Below, one piece after another: positions 5,722-11,216 of a DNA stretch of 11,216 bases. Source of the stretch: Rhodoferax sp. OV413 (GTDB taxonomy: Bacteria > Pseudomonadota > Gammaproteobacteria > Burkholderiales > Burkholderiaceae_C). The stretch covers positions 1 through 11,216 of the forward strand of contig CAMATS010000038.1 in NCBI GenBank assembly GCA_945861195.1. The letters are read 5' to 3'. The position numbers and the translations under genes are program-made. Numbering within the stretch: position 1 is the stretch's first letter; the number at the start of each line of letters is the position of its first letter. The notes under the pieces are model-generated. The model was not told where the DNA came from. It worked only from the letters and a program-made list of their open reading frames with translations, and made no database searches.

Positions 5722-6540
5722 ATGCAAGAAGACGGCAGCGACCCAGACCTTGCTGATGGTGGCACGCTGCTGGTACGAAAGCGGCGCAAGGGCATCTATA
5801 TGTTGCCCAATCTGGTCACTCTAGCGGCTCTTTTTGGGGGCTTTTATGCGGTCATCATGGCCATCAATGGCCACTTTGACCTGGCCGCCTATGGCATCTT
5901 CTGCGCTATGGTGCTCGATAGCCTGGATGGCCGCGTAGCGCGAATGACCAACACCCAAAGTGCATTTGGCGAGCAAATGGACTCGCTCTCGGACATGGTG
6001 TCCTTCGGGGCTGCTCCGGCGATCATCTCTTATGTTTGGGCCTTGCAGGGTCTGGGCCGCTGGGGTTGGATTGCCGCCTTTGTGTATTGCGCGTGTGCGG
6101 CGCTGCGCTTGGCCCGGTTCAACGTGAACACCGGCGTGGTGGACAAGCGCTACTTCCAGGGCTTGCCCTCGCCGGCAGCAGCGGCCCTGGTGGCCGGATT
6201 TATCTGGCTGATGACCGATCAGGGTATCAAAGGCAGTGCAGTCGCCTGGCCCATGTTCGCCTTGGCCCTGTGCTCGGGCCTGACCATGGTTACCAATGTG
6301 CCTTTTTACAGCTTCAAGGACGTGCACATGAAGAAAAGCGTTCCCTTCGCGGTGATCGTGATGATTGCGCTTGTGATTGCCATCATCAACATTGACCCGC
6401 CGATTGTGATTTTTAGCCTTTTCGTGCTTTATGGCGTGAGCGGCTACCTGGTCTACGGTTGGCGCAAAGTCAAAGGTGTGCAGACCAGCGTCATCAGCAC
6501 TTCGACTGAAGAGCCTGACGAGCGAGGCCTGCACAAATAA
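5722..6540 (+). CDS. pssA: CDP-diacylglycerol-serine O-phosphatidyltransferase (phosphatidylserine synthase)
   Basis: This inner-membrane enzyme transfers a phosphatidyl group from CDP-diacylglycerol to serine, the step leading to phosphatidylserine and then phosphatidylethanolamine. It has 272 residues. The CDP-alcohol phosphotransferase signature is complete: D66-x2-D69-G70-x2-A73-R74-x8-G83-x3-D87-x3-D91. Membrane helices are visible around 28-48, 52-66, 96-110, 114-130, 151-166, 172-192, 207-224 and 226-246. The N-terminal 25 residues are charged and cytoplasmic, the C-terminal tail hydrophilic. I chose the ATG at 5722 (GGA at 5709-5711 precedes it) over in-frame TTG codons from 5683. This is the multi-helix PssA type, not the E. 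coli phospholipase-D-like enzyme. It lies 92 bp after ilvC, in an order known from Burkholderiales (ilvC, pssA, leuA). Confidence 0.93.
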   Translation: MQEDGSDPDLADGGTLLVRKRRKGIYMLPNLVTLAALFGGFYAVIMAINGHFDLAAYGIFCAMVLDSLDGRVARMTNTQSAFGEQMDSLSDMVSFGAAPAIISYVWALQGLGRWGWIAAFVYCACAALRLARFNVNTGVVDKRYFQGLPSPAAAALVAGFIWLMTDQGIKGSAVAWPMFALALCSGLTMVTNVPFYSFKDVHMKKSVPFAVIVMIALVIAIINIDPPIVIFSLFVLYGVSGYLVYGWRKVKGVQTSVISTSTEEPDERGLHK

Positions 6541-6580
6541 GGCCCCGGGCTTGCCGCTTGAACTATGTTAGGATTTATGC

Positions 6581-6634
6581 ATGAACACCATGCTGCTAGC
6601 ACTACTACTGAAGCCCGACGGGCTGAGACGGTAG
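6581..6634 (+). CDS. leuL: leu leader peptide, 17 residues
   Basis: The peptide is MNTMLLALLLKPDGLRR, stop TAG at 6632-6634. Six of 17 codons are Leu, in the order CTG CTA (6593-6598), CTA CTA CTG (6602-6610) and CTG (6623-6625). Three of them are CTA, which looks scarce in the neighbouring genes, so stalling would be sensitive to Leu-tRNA supply; the E. coli leu leader also uses a CTA run. AGGA at 6570-6573 lies 7 nt before the ATG. The product itself probably has no function beyond being translated. Confidence 0.87.
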   Translation: MNTMLLALLLKPDGLRR

Positions 6635-6656
6635 CGCCTGCGTTCACCACCATCTC

Positions 6657-6687
6657 AAGCCCGTAAGTAAACCCTACGGGCTTTTTT
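6657..6687 (+). terminator. Rho-independent terminator of the leuA attenuator
   Basis: A perfect 9 bp stem, AAGCCCGTA (6657-6665) with TACGGGCTT (6675-6683), has a 9-nt loop and ends in a run of six T (6682-6687). It is the clearest intrinsic terminator in the window and lies about 50 bp upstream of the leuA start. Confidence 0.92.
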
Positions 6688-6738
6688 GTTGGTGGGCCCT
6701 CATCGACATTTGACGCAAAAGCCTTCAAGGAGACTGAC

Positions 6739-8277
6739 ATGAGCGATAAATTGATTATTTTTGACACCACCTTGCGCGATGGTGAGCAGTCGCCCGGAGC
6801 GTCCATGACCAAAGACGAAAAGCTACGCATAGCGCGTCAACTCGAGCGGCTCAAAGTCGATGTGATCGAGGCCGGTTTTGCGGCCAGTTCCAATGGTGAT
6901 TTTGAGGCGGTTCAGCTGATCGCTAAAACGATCAAAGACTCCATAGTGTGCTCCCTTTCCCGAGCCAATGACCGGGATATCTCCCGCGCAGCCGAAGCCC
7001 TCAAGGGCGCCAACAGGTCGCGTATCCACACCTTTATTGCCACATCGGCGCTGCACATGGAGAAAAAGTTGCGCATGTCGCCAGACCAGGTGTTCGAGCA
7101 GGCAAAACTGTCGGTTCGATTTGCCCGTAATCTGGTGGCTGATGTTGAGTTCAGTCCCGAAGACGGTTACCGCAGCGACCCAGATTACCTGTGCCGGGTG
7201 CTTGAAGCGGTGATCAAGGAGGGCGCCACCACCATCAACGTGCCAGACACTGTTGGCTATGCTGTGCCCGAACTCTATGGCCTGTTTATCAAAGAACTGC
7301 GCGAGCGCATTCCCAACTCGGATCAGGCGGTCTGGTCAGTTCACTGCCACAACGACCTCGGCATGGCCGTTGCCAATTCCCTGGCCGGTGTCAAGATTGG
7401 GGGCGCACGGCAGGTTGAGTGCACGATCAACGGCCTCGGTGAGCGGGCGGGCAATTGCAGCTTGGAAGAAATTGTGATGGCGGTCAAGACCCGGCGCGAT
7501 TACTTCGGACTTGACCTCAACATCGACACCAAGCATATTCTGGCCGCCAGTCGCATGGTCAGCCAGACCACGGGTTTTGTGGTGCAGCCCAACAAGGCCG
7601 TGGTCGGTGCCAATGCGTTTGCCCATGCCTCTGGCATCCATCAGGACGGTGTGCTCAAGGCCAGAGACACCTACGAGATCATGCGGGCCGAGGATGTGGG
7701 CTGGAGCGCCAATAAAATCGTGCTGGGCAAACTCAGCGGGCGCAATGCCTTCAAGCAGCGCCTGGTCGAGCTCGGTGTTCAACTCGAGAGCGAGGCTGAC
7801 ATCAACACGGCCTTTGCCAAGTTCAAGGAACTGGCTGACCGTAAGAGCGAAATATTCGACGAAGACATTTTGGCGCTGACCAGCGACAAGGGCAGGCCGC
7901 AAGAAGACGAGCAGTATGGTTTCGTGTCTTTGTCTCAGCACAGCGAAACCGGTGAGAGACCGCAGGCAAGCGTGGTTTTTACCGTGCAGGGCAAGGAAGT
8001 CAAAGGCGACTCCGATGGCAACGGTCCGGTGGACGCTTCGCTAAAGGCGATAGAGTCACTGGTAAAAAGTGGCGCTGAGATGGTGCTCTACTCTGTTAAC
8101 GCGATCAGCGGCTCTACCGAAAGTCAGGGCGAGGTGACCGTGCGTTTGCAAAACAGCGGACGGGTTGTCAATGGCGTCGGCGCTGACCCCGACATCGTGG
8201 TCGCCTCCGCCAAGGCTTACCTGAGTGCCCTGAACAAATTGCACAGCAAAGCCGAACGGGTGGCCGCTCAGGGCTAG
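6739..8277 (+). CDS. leuA: 2-isopropylmalate synthase
   Basis: LeuA condenses acetyl-CoA with 2-oxoisovalerate to 2-isopropylmalate, the committed step of leucine synthesis. It has 512 residues, the length of the bacterial type with a regulatory domain. The catalytic TIM barrel (about 1-270) begins FDTTLRDGEQSPGASM (8-23, metal ligand Asp14) and contains HCHNDLGMAVANS (202-214, metal ligands His202 and His204) and NGLGERAGN (231-239, Asn238). A linker region carries ASGIHQDGVLKARDTYEIM. The C-terminal domain (about 385-505), with ISGSTESQGEVTV, is the family's leucine-binding regulatory domain. A strong ribosome binding site, AAGGAG (6727-6732), lies 6 nt before the ATG. It is controlled by the upstream attenuator and probably by leucine feedback on the protein. 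Confidence 0.97.
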   Translation: MSDKLIIFDTTLRDGEQSPGASMTKDEKLRIARQLERLKVDVIEAGFAASSNGDFEAVQLIAKTIKDSIVCSLSRANDRDISRAAEALKGANRSRIHTFIATSALHMEKKLRMSPDQVFEQAKLSVRFARNLVADVEFSPEDGYRSDPDYLCRVLEAVIKEGATTINVPDTVGYAVPELYGLFIKELRERIPNSDQAVWSVHCHNDLGMAVANSLAGVKIGGARQVECTINGLGERAGNCSLEEIVMAVKTRRDYFGLDLNIDTKHILAASRMVSQTTGFVVQPNKAVVGANAFAHASGIHQDGVLKARDTYEIMRAEDVGWSANKIVLGKLSGRNAFKQRLVELGVQLESEADINTAFAKFKELADRKSEIFDEDILALTSDKGRPQEDEQYGFVSLSQHSETGERPQASVVFTVQGKEVKGDSDGNGPVDASLKAIESLVKSGAEMVLYSVNAISGSTESQGEVTVRLQNSGRVVNGVGADPDIVVASAKAYLSALNKLHSKAERVAAQG

Positions 8278-8299
8278 GCCGACTCTCAGGAGTCCGGCC
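8277..8299 (+). terminator. Stem-loop right after leuA
   Basis: Bases 8277-8285 pair with 8290-8299 as a 9 bp GC-rich stem with one bulged C and a TCAG loop, starting at the last base of the leuA stop codon. No T-run follows (next bases AAAGCCCAAG), so it is either a Rho-aided end or a stabilising 3' hairpin rather than a standard intrinsic terminator. Confidence 0.4.
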
Positions 8300-8440
8300 A
8301 AAGCCCAAGCGATGGGTCCGTGTTTGCATGTCTCGTTAGGAATGGGCCGGGGCAATGCCTCTTGGCGTCTGCTGTTTTGGTTTAAGAAAATCACGCAAGT
8401 ATCTGATTTGGGCTGTGTTTTTGGACTAGACTAGCTTGAT

Positions 8441-8446
8441 GATAAT
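8441..8446 (+). promoter_or_regulatory. Candidate -10 element for pbpG
   Basis: GATAAT lies 44 bp before the GTG start, inside an AT-rich stretch (8436-8461). TTGGAC at 8421-8426 resembles a -35 but is only 14 bp away, shorter than the usual 17. The rest of the gap 8300-8490 holds no gene that I can support. Confidence 0.35.
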
Positions 8447-8490
8447 TTTTTCAGTAAAAACGCTTTTGTCAATGCTGGAGTTAGACTTTC

Positions 8491-9558
8491 GTGAAGAAAA
8501 TTCCTAGCGTTTGTGCTGCCTTCCTGGGCTTGTTTCTGGCAGTTCTGCTTGGTGGCGGGCCTAGCGCCCTTGCTGCCCAGGCAACTGCAGCACCAAGCAA
8601 GGCGGCTCTTGGGAGCGCCAAGTCGAGCAAAAGTGCCAAGTCCGGTAGCAAGGCTCAGCGTCCCAAGGCAAGCGCCAAAAAAAAATCGGTTGTCAGGGCG
8701 GCGGCCAAGCCCCTGCCCCCGTCTTTCGGACAACTCGCGGGCCTCCATGCATCCCGCGATCCACTGGACCTTAAATCCAGTGTGGCACTGGTGATCGACC
8801 AAGATACTCGTGAGGTTTTGTTCAGCAAAAATGAGATGGCGGTGCTGCCGATTGCTTCACTCACCAAACTCATGACCGGTCTTGTGGTCAGCGAGGCTCA
8901 TTTGGACATGGATGAAAAGATCACCATCGCCCAGGCCGACGTGGATACCGAAAAGGGTAGTCGGTCGCGGCTTTTGGTTGGTGCGGAACTGACCCGGGCA
9001 GAACTCCTGCACCTGGCCCTGATGTCTAGCGAAAACCGAGCAGCCCATGCGCTTGGGCGTGCGCACCCGGGTGGCATGGCGATGTTTGTGGAGGCCATGA
9101 ACGCCAAGGCCAAATCGATCGGCATGGTTGATACCCGCTATGTCGAACCCACCGGCCTGTCGAGCAAAAATCAGTCCAGCGCGAACGACTTGGCCAAACT
9201 GGTTGGGTTTGCCTACGAGGACCCGATCCTGCGCGAATTCTCCACCTCGCCTGGGCACCAGGTGGCAGTGGGCCGGCGCACACTTGACTTTAAAAACACC
9301 AACCGCCTGGTCAAAAACCCGGCTTGGGAGATTGGCCTGCAAAAGACTGGCTACATCTCTGAAGCCGGGCAATGTCTGGTGATGCAAGCCCGGGTAGCTG
9401 GGCGCAAACTGATCATGGTGTTTTTAGACTCGGCTGGAAAGTTGACCCGCCTGGCCGATGCCGAGCGGGTACGGCGCTGGATGGAGTCGGGCAACCAAGC
9501 GCCTGCGCGGGCCTTGTCTGGCGCGGCTGATTTGCCACTTCGGATAGCAAGCCTTTAG
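8491..9558 (+). CDS. pbpG: D-alanyl-D-alanine endopeptidase/carboxypeptidase, peptidase S11 (PBP7-like)
   Basis: This penicillin-binding serine D,D-peptidase acts on peptidoglycan in the periplasm; PbpG/PBP7 of E. coli cuts cross-links. It has 355 residues. A signal peptide (1-29, LALGGG-type core, ending ALAA) is followed by an unusual Ala/Ser/Lys-rich segment (about 31-73). The transpeptidase-like domain (about 90-315) has all three active-site motifs: S123-L-T-K126, S180-E-N182 and K285-T-G287. The order and spacing fit the S11 family, and I saw no separate C-terminal PBP5-like domain beyond about 315. The GTG start follows GGAG (8477-8480) at a usable distance. It probably forms its own transcription unit and converges on the IclR gene. 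A carboxypeptidase rather than endopeptidase role is possible. Confidence 0.88.
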   Translation: MKKIPSVCAAFLGLFLAVLLGGGPSALAAQATAAPSKAALGSAKSSKSAKSGSKAQRPKASAKKKSVVRAAAKPLPPSFGQLAGLHASRDPLDLKSSVALVIDQDTREVLFSKNEMAVLPIASLTKLMTGLVVSEAHLDMDEKITIAQADVDTEKGSRSRLLVGAELTRAELLHLALMSSENRAAHALGRAHPGGMAMFVEAMNAKAKSIGMVDTRYVEPTGLSSKNQSSANDLAKLVGFAYEDPILREFSTSPGHQVAVGRRTLDFKNTNRLVKNPAWEIGLQKTGYISEAGQCLVMQARVAGRKLIMVFLDSAGKLTRLADAERVRRWMESGNQAPARALSGAADLPLRIASL

Positions 9559-9567
9559 GCCTCGAGG

Positions 9568-10359
9568 CTAGGCGCGTGGCAGGCCGGCGTGGTATCCCAA
9601 GCTGGCAGATATCTCATTGGCTGTGGCCTTGAGTTTGCCCAGCCAAGCCTCTTCCAGACGCTCCGCGGGTGCAGAAATTGAAAGGCCCGCCGCCAACCTG
9701 CCCTGGTCGTCGTAAATACCTGCGGCCATGCAGCGCACGCCGAGTTCGAGTTCTTCATTGTCACGTGCCACCCCGTATTGACGCACTCGGGACAAATCAC
9801 GCTCCAGGATAGGCAACTGGGTCAGGCTGTTTTTGGTGTGGCCAGCCAGCCCGGTGCGCGCGGCGTAGGCGCGTACCCGAACTGGGTCGTCGGCGGCCAG
9901 AAACAACTTACCCACGGAGGTCAGGTGCAGGGGTGCTCGCCCGCCAATGGCGCGCACGACCTGCATGCCGGAGCGCTCGCTATAGGCCCGTTCAACATAA
10001 ATAATTTCGTCGCCCTGGCGCACGCTCAGGTTGACCGGTTGTGCAATCAGTTTATGCAACTCGCGCATGGGCAGCAGCGCAGCGTCACGGACATTGAGCC
10101 GACTTTTCACCAAATTGCCAAGTTCGAGCAGGCGCATCCCGAGCCGGTAGTTGCCGGGATGGGGTCGGTCAACAAACCGCCCGGTCGCCAGATCATTGAG
10201 AATCCGGTGCGTGGTGGAAGGGTGCAGCCCAGTTTTTTCGCTGATCTCCTTCAGCGACATAGCCTCTTCTCGAGAGGCTAAAACATCCATCAATGCGAAC
10301 ATGCGTTCTATCACCTGAACGGTTGGTGTTGCTTGGACGCCGGGCTCTGTTTTTCGCAC
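9568..10359 (-). CDS. IclR-family transcriptional regulator
   Basis: The protein has 263 residues. The N-terminal winged helix-turn-helix (about 12-75) includes VIERMFALMDVLASREEAMS, LKEISEKTGLHPSTTHRILNDL and the wing GRFVDRPHPGNYRLGMRLLELG. The C-terminal effector-binding domain (about 90-255) has the family signatures GRAPLHLTSVGKLFLA (140-155) and LGVRCMAAGIYDDQGRLAAG (206-225). I chose the GTG at 10359-10357 because AGGAG (10369-10365) precedes it by 5 nt and the protein then begins just before the HTH, MRKTEPGVQATPTVQVI. The frame is open further upstream to 10644, but that part overlaps bpt and has no family character. It lies 134 bp downstream of bpt and converges on pbpG. The effector and target genes cannot be told from the sequence. 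Confidence 0.9.
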   Translation of the reverse strand: MRKTEPGVQATPTVQVIERMFALMDVLASREEAMSLKEISEKTGLHPSTTHRILNDLATGRFVDRPHPGNYRLGMRLLELGNLVKSRLNVRDAALLPMRELHKLIAQPVNLSVRQGDEIIYVERAYSERSGMQVVRAIGGRAPLHLTSVGKLFLAADDPVRVRAYAARTGLAGHTKNSLTQLPILERDLSRVRQYGVARDNEELELGVRCMAAGIYDDQGRLAAGLSISAPAERLEEAWLGKLKATANEISASLGYHAGLPRA

Positions 10360-10384
10360 GAATACTCCTGGAAAAGTGGCCTTT

Positions 10385-10390
10385 ATTTTA
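10385..10390 (-). promoter_or_regulatory. Candidate -10 element for the IclR gene
   Basis: On the minus strand the sequence reads TAAAAT, a good -10 hexamer, 25 bp before the GTG start. No recognisable -35 lies 16-18 bp upstream. It would give a very short leader that still contains the AGGAG site. Confidence 0.3.
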
Positions 10391-10397
10391 CCATGTG

Positions 10398-10428
10398 AAA
10401 AATCATCCTCGGGCGCTTTCGCGCTCGA
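10398..10428 (-). terminator. Possible terminator hairpin after bpt
   Basis: On the minus strand, TCGAGCGC (10428-10421) pairs with GCGCCCGA (10416-10409) around a GAAA tetraloop, 7 bp plus one A-C mismatch. A run of five T follows (10402-10398) but only after six other bases, so termination would be weak. It lies between bpt and the IclR gene. Confidence 0.35.
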
Positions 10429-10493
10429 CTTAGATGCAGATGTTGCCCTCGCCTTATATGCGGCGCCCAGCGCGTAGGTGAAGCGCTGTCTGC

Positions 10494-11216
10494 TCAGGGC
10501 TTGGGTGCGGCCGCCCAAGCTCCGTTTTTCAGCAACTCGCAAGGCGAGAAGCTTCGTTTGTAGTTCATTTTCGGGCTCTCTTGTATCCAGTAGCCCAAAT
10601 AAACATAGGGCAGTTTTAAGAGCCTGGCTTGCTCGATTTGCCACAGCACGCTGTAGGTGCCAAAACTGTCGCGTGGATCTGGGTGGTAGAACGTGTAGAC
10701 AGCAGAAATGCCGTCATCCAGAACATCCAGAATTGCGACCATTTTCAGTTCGCTCGACTGCCCTGGGGATGCTGCGCCGCGAAACTCTACCAAACGCGAA
10801 TTGACCCGGCTTTGCAGCAGGAACTGGGTGTATTGGTCGACGCTGTCCTGGTCCATGCCGCCCCCCGCGTGTCTGGCGCTTTGGTAGCGTAGGTAGAGCT
10901 GGTAGTGTTCCTCGACAAAGCACAGCTTGAGCACCCGAGCCTCCAGGCTGCGATGTCTCGCCCAAGCCCGGCGTTGGCTTCGGTCGGGTGCAAATTGCGC
11001 TGTCAAAACTCGCAGCGGCACACAGGCGCGGCAGCCATCACAGTAGGGTCGGTAGGTGAACATACCACTGCGCCGGAAACCCTTGCTCACCAGATCCGAG
11101 TAGGTGGCGTTGTTGATCAGGTGACTTGGGGTTGCCACCTGTGACCTGGCTTGTTGCTCAGGTAAATAGCTGCAGGCATACGGCGCAGTGGCATAGAACT
11201 GCAGGGTCTGCAGCGG
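10494..11216 (-). CDS. bpt: Aspartate/glutamate leucyltransferase (Bpt/Ate family), N-terminus outside window
   Basis: Bpt-type enzymes transfer leucine from Leu-tRNA to proteins with N-terminal Asp or Glu, marking them for ClpS/ClpAP degradation; older annotations call the family arginyl-tRNA-protein transferase. The window holds 240 codons and the stop. The reading is open to the right edge (PLQTLQFYATAPYACSYLPE), so only a few N-terminal residues are missing from a protein usually near 250. Signatures by fragment position: Cys15 in YACSYLP, YRPYCDGCRACVP (55-67, Cys59, Cys62, Cys65), and the C-terminal acetyltransferase-like part ending YVYLGYWIQESPKMNYKRSF. A GTG at 11138 is in frame but internal, because the conserved YACSYLPEQQARSQ lies upstream of it. 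Leucyl rather than arginyl specificity is taken from the family's bacterial members. Confidence 0.92.
   Translation of the reverse strand, partial: PLQTLQFYATAPYACSYLPEQQARSQVATPSHLINNATYSDLVSKGFRRSGMFTYRPYCDGCRACVPLRVLTAQFAPDRSQRRAWARHRSLEARVLKLCFVEEHYQLYLRYQSARHAGGGMDQDSVDQYTQFLLQSRVNSRLVEFRGAASPGQSSELKMVAILDVLDDGISAVYTFYHPDPRDSFGTYSVLWQIEQARLLKLPYVYLGYWIQESPKMNYKRSFSPCELLKNGAWAAAPKP

Larger units (their letters stand above)
6570..6687 (+). promoter_or_regulatory. Leucine-responsive transcription attenuator upstream of leuA
   Basis: The segment holds a Shine-Dalgarno sequence (AGGA, 6570-6573), a Leu-rich leader ORF (6581-6634) and alternative RNA pairings. Pause hairpin: AGCCC (6612-6616) with GGGCT (6620-6624). 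Antiterminator: 6618-6628 with 6653-6664, 11 bp and one bulged A (6657). Terminator: 6657-6665 with 6675-6683, then a T-run. The same CCCG strand pairs in both of the last two, so they exclude each other. With enough Leu-tRNA the ribosome reaches the stop codon and covers the antiterminator strand, allowing termination. When starved, it stalls on the Leu codons and the antiterminator forms. The mechanism is known for amino-acid operons; the pairings are read from this sequence. No clear promoter could be assigned. Confidence 0.88.

Noticed and set aside
6565..6666. Alternative short ORF starting at the ATG at 6565 in the leuA leader
   Set aside because: It has few Leu codons and no well-placed Shine-Dalgarno, and it runs through the antiterminator and into the terminator stem, so the ORF at 6581 explains the structures better.
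8300..8440. Possible small gene between leuA and pbpG
   Set aside because: No frame with a start, ribosome binding site and protein-like composition was found; the minus-strand frame here is antisense to the leuA end.
10360..10644. Extension of the IclR reading frame upstream by about 95 codons
   Set aside because: The extension overlaps the conserved C-terminal part of bpt and lacks regulator features, while the GTG at 10359 has a strong AGGAG site and gives a normal-length protein.
11139..11216. Separate gene fragment or aat at the right edge
   Set aside because: The frame is continuous with bpt and encodes the family's conserved N-terminal YAxxPYxCSYLP region, so it belongs to bpt.

Overview
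The window looks like a chromosomal core region of a betaproteobacterium, most likely Burkholderiales and near Comamonadaceae. The grounds are the gene set and order (ECF sigma factor/DUF3619/DUF3106/RDD divergent from ilvB-ilvH-ilvC-pssA-leuA), the moderately high G+C coding style, and protein signatures such as the GEGS thiamine-diphosphate motif of the acetolactate synthase, which I recall as usual in this group. No mobile element, CRISPR array, rRNA or tRNA gene was seen. Two genes run off the window edges.

Left part (1-1926, minus strand). A compact operon encodes, in transcription order, an ECF-type sigma factor, a small single-pass membrane protein (DUF3619) whose ATG overlaps the sigma stop codon, a secreted or periplasmic DUF3106 protein, and an RDD-family membrane protein cut by the left edge. 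The arrangement resembles a sigma/anti-sigma/periplasmic-sensor module, but that function is inferred.

Middle (1927-8277, plus strand). A divergent regulatory region of about 290 bp precedes ilvB, ilvH and ilvC, which cover the first two steps of branched-chain amino acid synthesis. They are followed by pssA (phospholipid synthesis) and leuA (first step of the leucine branch). Between pssA and leuA lies a complete leucine attenuator. It has a 17-codon leader peptide with six Leu codons, an antiterminator and a strong intrinsic terminator, so leuA has its own leucine-responsive control in addition to feedback inhibition of LeuA. IlvB and IlvH form acetolactate synthase, IlvC processes its product, and LeuA diverts 2-oxoisovalerate from that pathway to leucine.

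Right part (8278-11216). A plus-strand D,D-peptidase of the PBP7/PbpG type (peptidase S11) converges, with 9 bp between stop codons, on an IclR-family regulator on the minus strand. Upstream of that lies bpt, an aminoacyl-tRNA-protein transferase that enters from the right edge without its start codon.

Most genes are ordinary housekeeping genes. The parts that deserve a second look are the leuA attenuator, the four-gene sigma-factor operon, and the structured leaders before ilvB and pssA.
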